Shown piece by piece: positions 45,101 to 56,460 of a DNA stretch of 64,000 nt. This DNA is from Gerris lacustris (taxonomy: Eukaryota > Arthropoda > Insecta > Hemiptera > Gerridae), in assembly GCA_951217055.1 (NCBI GenBank), contig OX578277.1, positions 111,046,514 through 111,110,513 of the forward strand. Direction: 5' to 3'. The notes under the pieces were generated by a model. The model was given only the letters and a program-made list of their open reading frames with translations. It had not been told where the DNA came from and ran no database searches. The position numbers and the translations under genes are program-made. How positions within the stretch are numbered: position 1 is the first letter of the stretch; each line of letters begins with the position of its first letter.

Positions 45101-48100
45101 CGACCACGGTCATGAATAAAGAAAGCGGACATTTCGCTGTTATTGTTTTGTACAACCAAACGTTTCATCAACCGTAAACAGTGGGTGAAAAGCGGCCACG
45201 GTCATGAATAAAGAAAGCGGACATTTCGCTGTTATTGTTTTGTACAACCAAACGTTTCATCAACCGTAAACAGTGGGTGAAAAGCGACCACGGTCATGAA
45301 TAAAGAAAGCGGACATTTCGCTGTTATTGTTTTGTGCAACCAAACGTTTCATCAACCGTAAACAGTGGGTGAAAAGCGACCACGGTCATGAATGAAGAAA
45401 GCGGACATTTCACTGTTATTGTTTTGTACAGCCAAACGTTTCATCAACCGTAAACAGTGGGTGAAAAGCGGCCACGGTCATGAATAAAGAAAGCGGACAT
45501 TTCACTGTTATTGTTTTGTACAACCAAACGTTTCATCAACCGTAAACAGTGGGTGAAAAGCGACCACGGTCATGAATAAAGAAAGCGGACATTTCGCTGT
45601 TATTGTTTTGTACAACCAAACGTTTCATCAACCGCAAACAGTGGGTGAAAAGCGACCACGGTCATGAATAAAGAAAGCGGACATTTCGCTGTTATTGTTA
45701 TGTACAACCAAACGTTTCATCAACCGTAAACAGTGGGTGAAAAGCGACCACGGTCATGAATAAAGAAAGCGGACATTTCGCTGTTATTATTTTGTGCAAC
45801 CAAACGTTTCATCAACCGTAAACAGTGGGTGAAAAGCGACCACGGTCATGAATAAAGAAAGTGGACATTTCGCTGTTATTGTTTTGTACAACCAAACGTT
45901 TCATCAACCGTAAACAGTGGGTGAAAAGCGACCACGGTCATGAATAAAGAAAGCGGACATTTCGCCGTTATTGTTTTGTACAACCAAACGTTTCATCAAC
46001 CGTAAACAGTGGGTGAAAAGCGACCACGGTCATGAATAAAGAAAGCGGACATTTCGCTGTTATTGTTTTGTACAACCAAACGTTTCATCAACCGCAAACA
46101 GTAGGTTAAAAGCGACCACGGTCATGAATAAAGAAAGCGGACATTTCGCTGTTATTGTTTTGTACAACCAAACGTTTCATCAACCGTAAACAGTGGGTGA
46201 AAAGCGGCCACGGTCATGAATAAAGAAAGCGGACATTTCGCTGTTATTGTTTTGTACAACCAAACGTTTCATCAACCGTACACAGTGGGTGAAAAGCGAC
46301 CACGGTCATGAATAAAGAAAGCGGACATTTCGCTGTTATTGTTTTGTGCAACCAAACGTTTCATCAACCGTAAACAGTGGGTGAAAAGCGACCACGGTCA
46401 TGAATGAAGAAAGCGGACATTTCACTGTTATTGTTTTGTACAGCCAAACGTTTCATCAACCGTAAACAGTGGGTGAAAAGCGGCCACGGTCATGAATAAA
46501 GAAAGCGGACATTTCACTGTTATTGTTTTGTACAACCAAACGTTTCATCAACCGTAAACAGTGGGTGAAAAGCGACCACGGTCATGAATAAAGAAAGCGG
46601 ACATTTCGCTGTTATTGTTTTGTACAACCAAACGTTTCATCAACCGCAAACAGTGGGTGAAAAGCGACCACGGTCATGAATAAAGAAAGCGGACATTTCG
46701 CTGTTATTGTTTTGTACAACCAAACGTTTCATCAACCGTAAACAGTGGGTGAAAAGCGGCCACGGTCATGAATAAAGAAAGCGGACATTTCGCTGTTATT
46801 GTTTTGTACAACCAAACGTTTCATCAACCATAAACAGTGGGTGAAAAGCGACCACGGTCATGAATAAAGAAAGCGGACATTTCGCTGTTATTGTTTTGTA
46901 CAACCAAACGTTTCATCAACCGTAAACAGTGGGTGAAAAGCGACCACGGTCATGAATAAAGAAAGCGGACATTTCGCTGTTATTGTTTTGTGCAACCAAA
47001 CGTTTCATCAACCGTAAACAGTGGGTGAAAAGCGACCACGGTCATGAATGAAGAAAGCGGACATTTCACTGTTATTGTTTTGTACAGCCAAACGTTTCAT
47101 CAACCGTAAACAGTGGGTGAAAAGCGACCACGGTCATGAATAAAGAAAGTGGACATTTCACTGTTATTGTTTTGTACAACCAAACGTTTCATCAACCGTA
47201 AACAGTGGGTGAAAAGCGACCACGGTCATGAATAAAGAAAGCGGACATTTCGCTGTTATTGTTTTGTACAACCAAACGTTTCATCAACCGCAAACAGTAG
47301 GTGAAAAGCGACCACGGTCATGAATAAAGAAAGCGGACATTTCGCTGTTATTGTTTTGTACAACCAAACGTTTCATCAACCGTAAACAGTGGGTGAAAAG
47401 CGACCACGGTCATGAATGAAGAAAGCGGACATTTCACTGTTATTGTTTTGTACAGCCAAACGTTTCATCAACCGTAAACAGTGGGTGAAAAGCGGCCACG
47501 GTCATGAATAAAGAAAGCGGACATTTCACTGTTATTGTTTTGTACAACCAAACGTTTCATCAACCGTAAACAGTGGGTGAAAAGCGACCACGGTCATGAA
47601 TAAAGAAAGCGGACATTTCGCTGTTATTGTTTTGTACAACCAAACGTTTCATCAACCGCAAACAGTGGGTAAAAAGCGACCACGGTCATGAATAAAGAAA
47701 GCGGACATTTCGCTGTTATTGTTTTGTACAACCAAACGTTTCATCAACCGTAAACAGTGGGTGAAAAGCGGCCACGGTCATGAATAAAGAAAGCGGACAT
47801 TTCGCTGTTATTGTTTTGTACAACCAAACGTTTCATCAACCGTAAACAGTGGGTGAAAAGCGACCACGGTCATGAATAAAGAAAGCGGACATTTCGCTGT
47901 TATTGTTTTGTACAACCAAACGTTTCATCAACCGTAAACAGTGGGTGAAAAGCGACCACGGTCATGAATAAAGAAAGCGGACATTTCGCTGTTATTGTTT
48001 TGTGCAACCAAACGTTTCATCAACCGTAAACAGTGGGTGAAAAGCGACCACGGTCATGAATGAAGAAAGCGGACATTTCACTGTTATTGTTTTGTACAGC

Positions 48101-51100
48101 CAAACGTTTCATCAACCGTAAACAGTGGGTGAAAAGCGGCCACGGTCATGAATAAAGAAAGCGGACATTTCGCTGTTATTGTTTTGTGCAACCAAACGTT
48201 TCATCAACCGTAAACAGTGGGTGAAAAGCGACCACGGTCATGAATGAAGAAAGCGGACATTTCACTGTTATTGTTTTGTACAGCCAAACGTTTCATCAAC
48301 CGTAAACAGTGGGTGAAAAGCGGCCACGGTCATGAATAAAGAAAGCGGACATTTCGCTGTTATTGTTTTGTACAACCAAACGTTTCATCAACCGTAAACA
48401 GTGGGTGAAAAGCGACCACGGTCATGAATAAAGAAAGCGGACATTACGCTGTTATTGTTTTGTACAACCAAACGTTTCATCAACCGTAAACAGTGGGTGA
48501 AAAGCGACCACGGTCATGAATGAAGAAAGCGGACATTTCGCTGTTATTGTTTTGTGCAACCAAACGTTTTATCAACCGTAAACAGTGGGTGAAAAGCGGC
48601 CACGGTCATGAATAAAGAAAGCGGACATTTCGCTGTTATTGTTTTGTGCAACCAAACGTTTCATCAACCGTAAACAGTGGGTGAAAAGCGACCACGGTCA
48701 TGAATAAAGAAAGCGGACATTTCGCTGTTATTGTTTTGTACAACCAAACGTTTCATCAACCGTAAACAGTGGGTTAAAAGCGACCACGGTCATGAATAAA
48801 GAAAGCGGACATTTCGCTGTTATTGTTTTGTACAACCAAACGTTTCATCAACCGTAAACAGTGGGTGAAAAGCGGCCACGGTCATGAATAAAGAAAGCGG
48901 ACATTTCGCTGTTATTGTTTTGTACAACCAAACGTTTCATCAACCGTAAACAGTGGGTGAAAAGCGACCACGGTCATTAATAAAGAAAGCGGACATTTCG
49001 CTGTTATTGTTTTGTACAACCAAACGTTTCATCAACCGTAAACAGTGGGTGAAAAGCGACCACGGTCATGAATAAAGAAAGCGGACATTTCGCTGTTATT
49101 GTTTTGTACAACCAAACGTTTCATCAACCGTACACAGTGGGTGAAAAGCGACCACGGTCATGAATAAAGAAAGCGGACATTTCGCTGTTATTGTTTTGTG
49201 CAACCAAACGTTTCATCAACCGTAAACAGTGGGTGAAAAGCGACCACGGTCATGAATGAAGAAAGCGGACATTTCACTGTTATTGTTTTGTACAGCCAAA
49301 CGTTTCATCAACCGTAAACAGTGGGTGAAAAGCGGCCACGGTCATGAATAAAGAAAGCGGACATTTCACTGTTATTGTTTTGTACAACCAAACGTTTCAT
49401 CAACCGTAAACAGTGGGTGAAAAGCGACCACGGTCATGAATAAAGAAAGCGGACATTTCGCTGTTATTGTTTTGTACAACCAAACGTTTCATCAACCGCA
49501 AACAGTGGGTGAAAAGCGACCACGGTCATGAATAAAGAAAGCGGACATTTCGCTGTTATTGTTTTGTACAACCAAACGTTTCATCAACCGTAAACAGTGG
49601 GTGAAAAGCGGCCACGGTCATGAATAAAGAAAGCGGACATTTCGCTGTTATTGTTTTGTACAACCAAACGTTTCATCAACCATAAACAGTGGGTGAAAAG
49701 CGACCACGGTCATGAATAAAGAAAGCGGACATTTCGCGTTTATTGTTTTGTACAACCAAACGTTTCATCAACCGTAAACAGTGGGTGAAAAGCGACCACG
49801 GTCATGAATAAAGAAAGCGGACATTTCGCTGTTATTGTTTTGTGCAACCAAACGTTTCATCAACCGTAAACAGTGGGTGAAAAGCGACCACGGTCATGAA
49901 TGAAGAAAGCGGACATTTCACTGTTATTGTTTTGTACAGCCAAACGTTTCATCAACCGTAAACAGTGGGTGAAAAGCGACCACGGTCATGAATAAAGAAA
50001 GTGGACATTTCACTGTTATTGTTTTGTACAACCAAACGTTTCATCAACCGTAAACAGTTGGTGAAAAGCGACCACGGTCATGAATAAAGAAAGCGGACAT
50101 TTCGCTGTTATTGTTTTGTACAACCAAACGTTTCATCAACCGCAAACAGTAGGTGAAAAGCGACCACGGTCATGAATAAAAAAAGCGGACATTTCGCTGT
50201 TATTGTTTTGTACAACCAAACGTTTCATCAACCGTAAACAGTGGGTGAAAAGCGACCACGGTCATGAATGAAGAAAGCGGACATTTCACTGTTATTGTTT
50301 TGTACAGCCAAACGTTTCATCAACCGTAAACAGTGGGTGAAAAGCGGCACGGTCATGAATAAAGAAAGCGGACATTTCACTGTTATTGTTTTGTACAACC
50401 AAACGTTTCATCAACCGTAAACAGTGGGTGAAAAGCGACCACGGTCATGAATAAAGAAAGCGGACATTTCGCTGTTATTGTTTTGTACAACCAAACGTTT
50501 CATCAACCGCAAACAGTGGGTGAAAAGCGACCACGGTCATGAATAAAGAAAGCGGACATTTCGCTGTTATTGTTTTGTACAACCAAACGTTTCATCAACC
50601 GTAAACAGTGGGTGAAAAGCGGCCACGGTCATGAATAAAGAAAGCGGACATTTCGCTGTTATTGTTTTGTACAACCAAACGTTTCATCAACCGTAAACAG
50701 TGGGTGAAAAGCGACCACGGTCATGAATAAAGAAAGCGGACATTTCGCTGTTATTGTTTTGTACAACCAAACGTTTCATCAACCGTAAACAGTGGGTGAA
50801 AAGCGACCACGGTCATGAATAAAGAAAGCGGACATTTCGCTGTTATTGTTTTGTGCAACCAAACGTTTCATCAACCGTAAACAGTGGGTGAAAAGCGACC
50901 ACGGTCATGAATGAAGAAAGCGGACATTTCACTGTTATTGTTTTGTACAGCCAAACGTTTCATCAACCGTAAACAGTGGGTGAAAAGCGGCCACGGTCAT
51001 GAATAAAGAAAGCGGACATTTCGCTGTTATTGTTTTGTGCAACCAAACGTTTCATCAACCGTAAACAGTGGGTGAAAAGCGACCACGGTCATGAATGAAG

Positions 51101-52346
51101 AAAGCGGACATTTCACTGTTATTGTTTTGTACAGCCAAACGTTTCATCAACCGTAAACAGTGGGTGAAAAGCGGCCACGGTCATGAATAAAGAAAGCGGA
51201 CATTTCGCTGTTATTGTTTTGTACAACCAAACGTTTCATCAACCGTAAACAGTGGGTGAAAAGCGGCCACGGTCATGAATAAAGAAAGCGGACATTTCGC
51301 TGTTATTGTTTTGTACAACCAAACGTTTCATCAACCGTAAACAGTGGGTGAAAAGCGACCACGGTCATTAATAAAGAAAGCGGACATTTCGCTGTTATTG
51401 TTTTGTACAACCAAACGTTTCATCAACCGTAAACAGTGGGTGAAAAGCGACCACGGTCATGAATAAAGAAAGCGGACATTTCACTGTTATTGTTTTGTAC
51501 AACCAAACGTTTCATCAACCGTAAACAGTGGGTGAAAAGCGACCACGGTCATGAATAAAGAAAGCGGACATTTCGCTGTTATTGTTTTGTACAACCAAAC
51601 GTTTCATCAACCGTAAACAGTGGGTGAAAAGCGGCCACGGTCATGAATAAAGAAAGCGGACATTTCGCTGTTATTGTTTTGTACAACCAAACGTTTCATC
51701 AACCGTAAACAGTGGGTGAAAAGCGACCACGGTCATTAATAAAGAAAGCGGACATTTCGCTGTTATTGTTTTGTACAACCAAACGTTTCATCAACCGTAA
51801 ACAGTGGGTGAAAAGCGGCCACGGTCATGAATAAAGAAAGCGGACATTTCGCTGTTATTGTTTTGTACAACCAAACGTTTCATCAACCGTAAACAGTGGG
51901 TGAAAAGCGACCACGGTCATGAATAAAGAAAGCGGACATTTCGCTGTTATTGTTTTGTACAACCAAACGTTTCATCAACCGTAAACAGTGGGTGAAAAGC
52001 GACCACGGTCATTAATAAAGAAAGCGGACATTTCGCTGTTATTGTTTTGTACAACCAAACGTTTCATCAACCGTAAACAGTGGGTGAAAAGCGGCCACGG
52101 TCATGAATAAAGAAAGCGGACATTTCGCTGTTATTGTTTTGTACAACCAAACGTTTCATCAACCGTAAACAGTGGGTGAAAAGCGGCCACGGTGAATAGT
52201 ATTGTCAATACTATTGACCGTGTGCGGAGTTGGTATTGATATAAAAAACAGTATTGATGAAAATTTGTTATTGAATTGCATAGTGACAATATTATTTTCA
52301 ATAATATTATTGACATTAATATTGATCGTGTGGGGGGGGGGGGGGC
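42179..52346. mobile_element. 10.2-kb PIF/Harbinger-type MITE filled with a 92-bp satellite
   Basis: The left end (GTCCCCCGTACACGATCAAT, AATGTCAATAATAT, TATGCAATTCAATAAC, CCGCACAC.GGTCAATA) is mirrored by the right end (52192-52346) in the same order. TAA flanks both ends (42176-42178 and 52347-52349), matching the 3-bp TWA target duplication of PIF/Harbinger elements. The terminal parts are about 165 bp each; everything between is the tandem array. Confidence 0.85.
42349..52191. repeat. 92-bp satellite array, 107 copies
   Basis: The unit starts GTCATGAATAAAGAAAGCGG and ends GTGGGTGAAAAGCGACCACG. Unit starts fall every 92 bp from 42349 (first copy slightly diverged) to 52100; 9843 bp equals 107 x 92 minus the single base missing at about 50349. 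Variants recur in blocks: GAATGAAGA with CACTGTTATT and ACAGCCAAAC travel together, as do CCGCAAACAGTAGG units. 92 is not a multiple of three and each unit has stops, so it is not coding. Confidence 0.98.
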
Positions 52347-52349
52347 TAA

Positions 52350-52560
52350 AGACTGGATCGAAAGAAGAGAACATTATTCTCTTATACATGAGACATTTCG
52401 TAAGTGATTCCACGGACTATTGTAATTGTTTTCGAGTGAACGTCCACATGTTCCATACCCTCAAAGAAATGCTAGAACCACTTTTAAAACGACAAGACAC
52501 AAATATGAGAGATGCCATTAGCGTTCAAGATAGGGTTGCCAGATTTCTGAATGTAAAAAC
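52350..52560 (+). pseudogene. Harbinger transposase N-terminal fragment
   Basis: Directly after the satellite element: DWIERREHYSLIHE in one frame, then NCFRVNVHMFHTLKEMLEPL and KRQDTNMRDAISVQDRVA in another, the N-terminal pattern of HARBI1-like nucleases (F...R...F..LL..L.P...K.DT.MR.AI...ERLA). The rest of the protein is replaced by a repeat fragment. Whether the satellite element landed within this gene or the two are abutting relics cannot be decided. Confidence 0.65.
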
Positions 52561-53404
52561 CGGGACACCTCCCCCGGAAAATTTTGAAAAATTGGCCTCT
52601 CAAACAGCGGCTTTTATGCATTTCTGAGGTGACATTTGATTTTAATATTTTGTCATTTGTCATAAAAGTAAACTTATGGTGTAGTTCGTTGGCAAAAAAG
52701 TATGAACATAAGTACACTTTTTTTTTTAATACAAAATTTAAAAAAAATAGTAATTGTAATACAATAAAAGTTGTGCACCTAATCATTGTAGATTAAATAG
52801 ATCAGTCAATAGCCATTATGCAATATTATTTAAAATCTATAATAAACTGTCATTCTATGATAATCGTTTTTCTTTGTTGCCCCAACCTCAGACATTGGGG
52901 GGGAGGGGGTGTCTCCGTGGCGACGACGCCCGTGCCGTAAGTTGTAACTTATCAACAATGGACTAATTAAATAATAAATAATAATAGGTGAACAAAATAA
53001 AAAGAGAAATAAAGTATTTATTATCAAAGATGAATGAAGAAAAATAATTTCTACATTTATTTATTTTTATTAATTGTCATTAATGATAATGTTCCATTTA
53101 TAATTTACAAAAACATTGTGACACACCTAGCATCACAATTATTGTAAAACACGGTGACACGGTACCCCCACCTAACAAAGTCGCTCTCTTCTACCCTCCA
53201 ACATCTAACACCCCTACTCCACCCTAGTGAGAGGGTATTTAAATGTAGAATACTTCTATAGTTTTGCTGTACGCTTCTTTATCTTAATCAATCATAAGAA
53301 TCGACTCTCAGTTAATTAATTTTTAATTCTTTAAAAATATGACTCTAGTTCCTTCCTCGACAAAATTTGTATTTTTACTGAGTATTGAACAAAGTATTGA
53401 CTCA

Positions 53405-53575
53405 TTACCGCACATGATCAATAGTATTGACTAACCACCGCACATGATCAATAGTATTGACTAACCACCGCACATGATCAAAGTATTGACTAACCACCGC
53501 ACATGATCAATAGTATTGACTAACCACCGCACATGATCAAAGTATTGACTAACCACCGCACATGATCAATTGTGT
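53405..53575. repeat. Tandem repeat of about 31-33 bp related to the satellite element termini
   Basis: ACCGCACATGATCAATAGTATTGACTA recurs five to six times, with and without TAG. The words CCGCACA, GATCAATA and TATTGAC also make up the TIR-proximal part of the 42179-52346 element. Confidence 0.8.
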
Positions 53576-53594
53576 TGTCTGTTATTTATTCTTA

Positions 53595-54126
53595 AGGCGA
53601 AGATACACATGCCGTCAAACTGGGGAAGTAGCTTGCATGCCAAAAGAGGGTATTTGCCAGTAACTGGCATACTTAAGATTTTTATTTATTCAGTAGCAAG
53701 TAAAATTGCATGCAAACTGCATTGTGCAATGCCTCAATGGCAAACTGAAGATACATTTGCAAGTAAAATTGCATGCAAGCTGACTCGTGGCATTATTTAA
53801 ACACAAACTCAGAAGTTTTTTTAAGAACTGTCATAAATTCTATTAAGACACATTGCAAAACAATAAATAAATAACGCTATGTTTATGTCCTCAATCGGTG
53901 GCAGCCAGCTACTGGAATGACCGTCCTTGTAGCTGTCACATGCGTTTACACATTCCTTTTGGCATGCGGTTTGTAGCCCCCACCCCACCACTTGCTCGTT
54001 GCATGCCAAAAAATAAAATCTCGTGCAATCTGCTTGCTTGCCAGCTACTGGCTTGCCATTTAACATATAAACGTGCAAGTAGCTGGCATGTTTTTGTTCA
54101 AGCTACAGGCATGTGTATCTCCGCCT
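53595..54126. mobile_element. PIF/Harbinger-type MITE
   Basis: TIRs AGGCGAAGATACACATGCC and GGCATGTGTATCTCCGCCT with TTA on both sides (53592-53594, 54127-54129). The interior is rich in GCATGC, GTAGCTGGCATG words and has no transposase. Confidence 0.85.
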
Positions 54127-54204
54127 TTAGGATATATTTTGTCTACAAATAACCACTAAAATAACACATTATATTACTTAAACTACCAATTGAGTTAATT
54201 CATA

Positions 54205-54237
<33 letters not shown>

Positions 54238-54545
54238 AGAAGCCTGAGTCATCAAAGTTTTTTCTTACTAGAAGTGGTTATTTTTTTACGTTTTTGATCT
54301 TTTCTTTTGACACTACCTCATTTACTGGAATGGTTTCAACAAAAGCGGGTAAGTGAACAAATTAAATATTTGATTCCGAGCTTACGGAATGTAGCATTCT
54401 GTGGAACAAATATTTTTACCTCCAGCGGGGAGAAAAAGTGAACTTTCCTCCCTAGTTTACAGGGAGGGAAGTTGCACCCGGTCGGGTTATACAGGGAGTA
54501 ATGAAAAATCGTTGTGAATCGTAATGAAAAATCGTTTTAGGAGGC

Positions 54546-55965
54546 GATGTTCCATCGCCTCCTAAAATTTACGGACTAGTCAAAACCCACAAACCCAACA
54601 ATCCTCTCAGACCCATTATCTCTTATGTCAACTCTCCTACCTACAAATTGTCCAAATACATAACCAATTTATTACAAACTATATCTGACCCTACTTACAA
54701 CATTAAAGATTCTTTTGAATTTAAATAAAAAATCTGTGCCACTATTATTCCCGATCAACATATTCTTGTCTCTCTGGACGTATCCTCTCTGTTCACTAAT
54801 ATTCCTGTTGATATTGTCATTGATATTGTTAATGAAAAATGGAATTCCCTTCAATACCACACCACCATCTCAAAAACTAAATTCATTGAATGCCTTGAAC
54901 TTTGTTTTAACAACGGTTATTTCACTTATAACAACCAATTTTATTCTCAAATATTTGGTACAGCTATGGGTTCTAGCTTAGGTCCTATATTAGCTGACAT
55001 CATACTTACCAAACTCATTGAAGACTCTTTACCCAAATTACCTTTTAACCTGCCATTCATTTTTAAGTACGTTGACGATATGATTACGGCAATTCCTGAA
55101 AATTATATTCAAACGGTTGTTGATGCCTTCAATTCTTTCCACCCCAGGCTAAAATTCACTTTTGAAACTGAAGTCAATAATCGGATACCGTTTCTTGACA
55201 TGCTTATTATTCGCAAACCCGACAACTCTATTATAACTGATTGGTACCGCAAGCCACAAAATTCAGGAAGAGTTCTAAATTATTTCTCTCACCATCCTTA
55301 CACTCAAAAATTTAACTTTGCTAGATCTCTCCTTCGCCGAATTCTCACCCTCAGTGATCATTCGTTCCATGACAAAAATATTGGTCAATTTAAACATAAT
55401 CTCAAACAGAACAATTATCCTAAAAACATTATTAATCTGATTATTAACTCTAGAAACAATGTCAACTCTCCAGTCCCTGATACCCCCCTTGTAAATACGT
55501 CCACCAAATTTTGCTCACTTACTTATGTCAAAGGTCTTTCTGACAAGGTCAAAAAAATATTACAATCCCCCACAACTAAAATTTCTTTCAAACCCACTAA
55601 CACCGTCAAAACACTATTCTCCAGACTGAAAGACCCAACTCCCCTTAAAGATAAATCTGATGTCATATATAAAATTAATTGTTTAGATTGTGACTCATCC
55701 TATATAGGTCAAACTTGCCAATTCCTACATAGAAGATTATAGCAACATGAATACAGCCTTAGACCCAACTATCCCAATCCTACTGCCCTTACCAACCATT
55801 TTCATTCTACTAGTCACAAATTTGATTTTATTAATCCCACAATCTTAGCTCAAGAACCTAATCACCGGCGACGAAATGTTCTTGAAATGTATTACATATC
55901 TAAAACTAACAACACTGTTAACTTCAGAACTGACACCAATAACCTAAGCATCTGTTACCATAATA
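54546..55965 (+). pseudogene. Penelope-like element 1: RT and GIY-YIG endonuclease
   Basis: The reading includes KIYGLVKTHKP, LRPIISYVNSPTYKLSKYI, LVSLDVSSLFTNIP, AMGSSLGPILADI, FIFKYVDDM (catalytic YVDD) and RIPFLDMLI, the RT block order of Penelope-like elements, then VIYKINCLDC..SYIGQTCQFLHRRL, a GIY-YIG endonuclease start. An in-frame TAA near 54725 and TAG at 55739 interrupt it. The 5' part is missing. The longest open piece is 54966-55741. Confidence 0.9.
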
Positions 55966-56404
55966 TTATCACTAATTTTTTATTGTATTTTAATTTTCTT
56001 GTTCAATTACCTTCTAGTCAAACTCTACAACTTTTTTGGTATATTATTCCATTGCTTTTGTTTATCTTTTCAGTCAAAGTTTATTTTTCTTAGTCTTGTC
56101 TCACTGTTAATTTATGTTTTTCGAATTATTATTTAGTTCAGTGCAATATTTATGATTTGTTTTTTGTGATATTAGTTTTTTAAGTCTAGTTTGTAATATA
56201 AAATGTAGCCTCTTTCCTTTACCTGGATCCACCACCCTTTACACCTGGCCTTTCTTTTACTGTTAATCCTCTCACGTCCTTCTTGCCTCCCACCTTCAAT
56301 CCTTTCTAACTCCTCTATTTACTCTATCATTTCTTGACCAGTCCTATTCCTAACGTCAACATGTATATACTTTAAATTCTGTATATTTTGTTTATTATCT
56401 GTAG

Positions 56405-56460
56405 TTATATCCTGACGATGTGTACAAATTACACGAAACTAGTTGGTCAAACTATGTAGT
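56405..56460 (+). ncRNA. Hammerhead-like motif at the 3' end of Penelope element 1
   Basis: CTGACGA (56412-56418), stem II GTGT..ACAC, GAAAC (56435-56439) and GTC (56446-56448) occur in hammerhead order and spacing for a short stem III. Penelope-like elements are known to carry such ribozymes. Flanks CTGTAGTTATATC and AACTATGTAG can pair partly as stem I. Confidence 0.55.

Noticed and set aside
42349..52191. CRISPR-like array
   Set aside because: Units are direct tandem copies with no unique spacers, in animal DNA with introns; it is a satellite.
42349..52191. Hammerhead motif inside the 92-bp satellite (TTGATGAAACG on the minus strand)
   Set aside because: CTGANGA is not met, and GAAA follows directly with no room for stem II.
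52202..52627. Complete 141-residue gene
   Set aside because: The first third is the terminal repeat of the satellite element, the middle a Harbinger fragment and the end an unrelated repeat.
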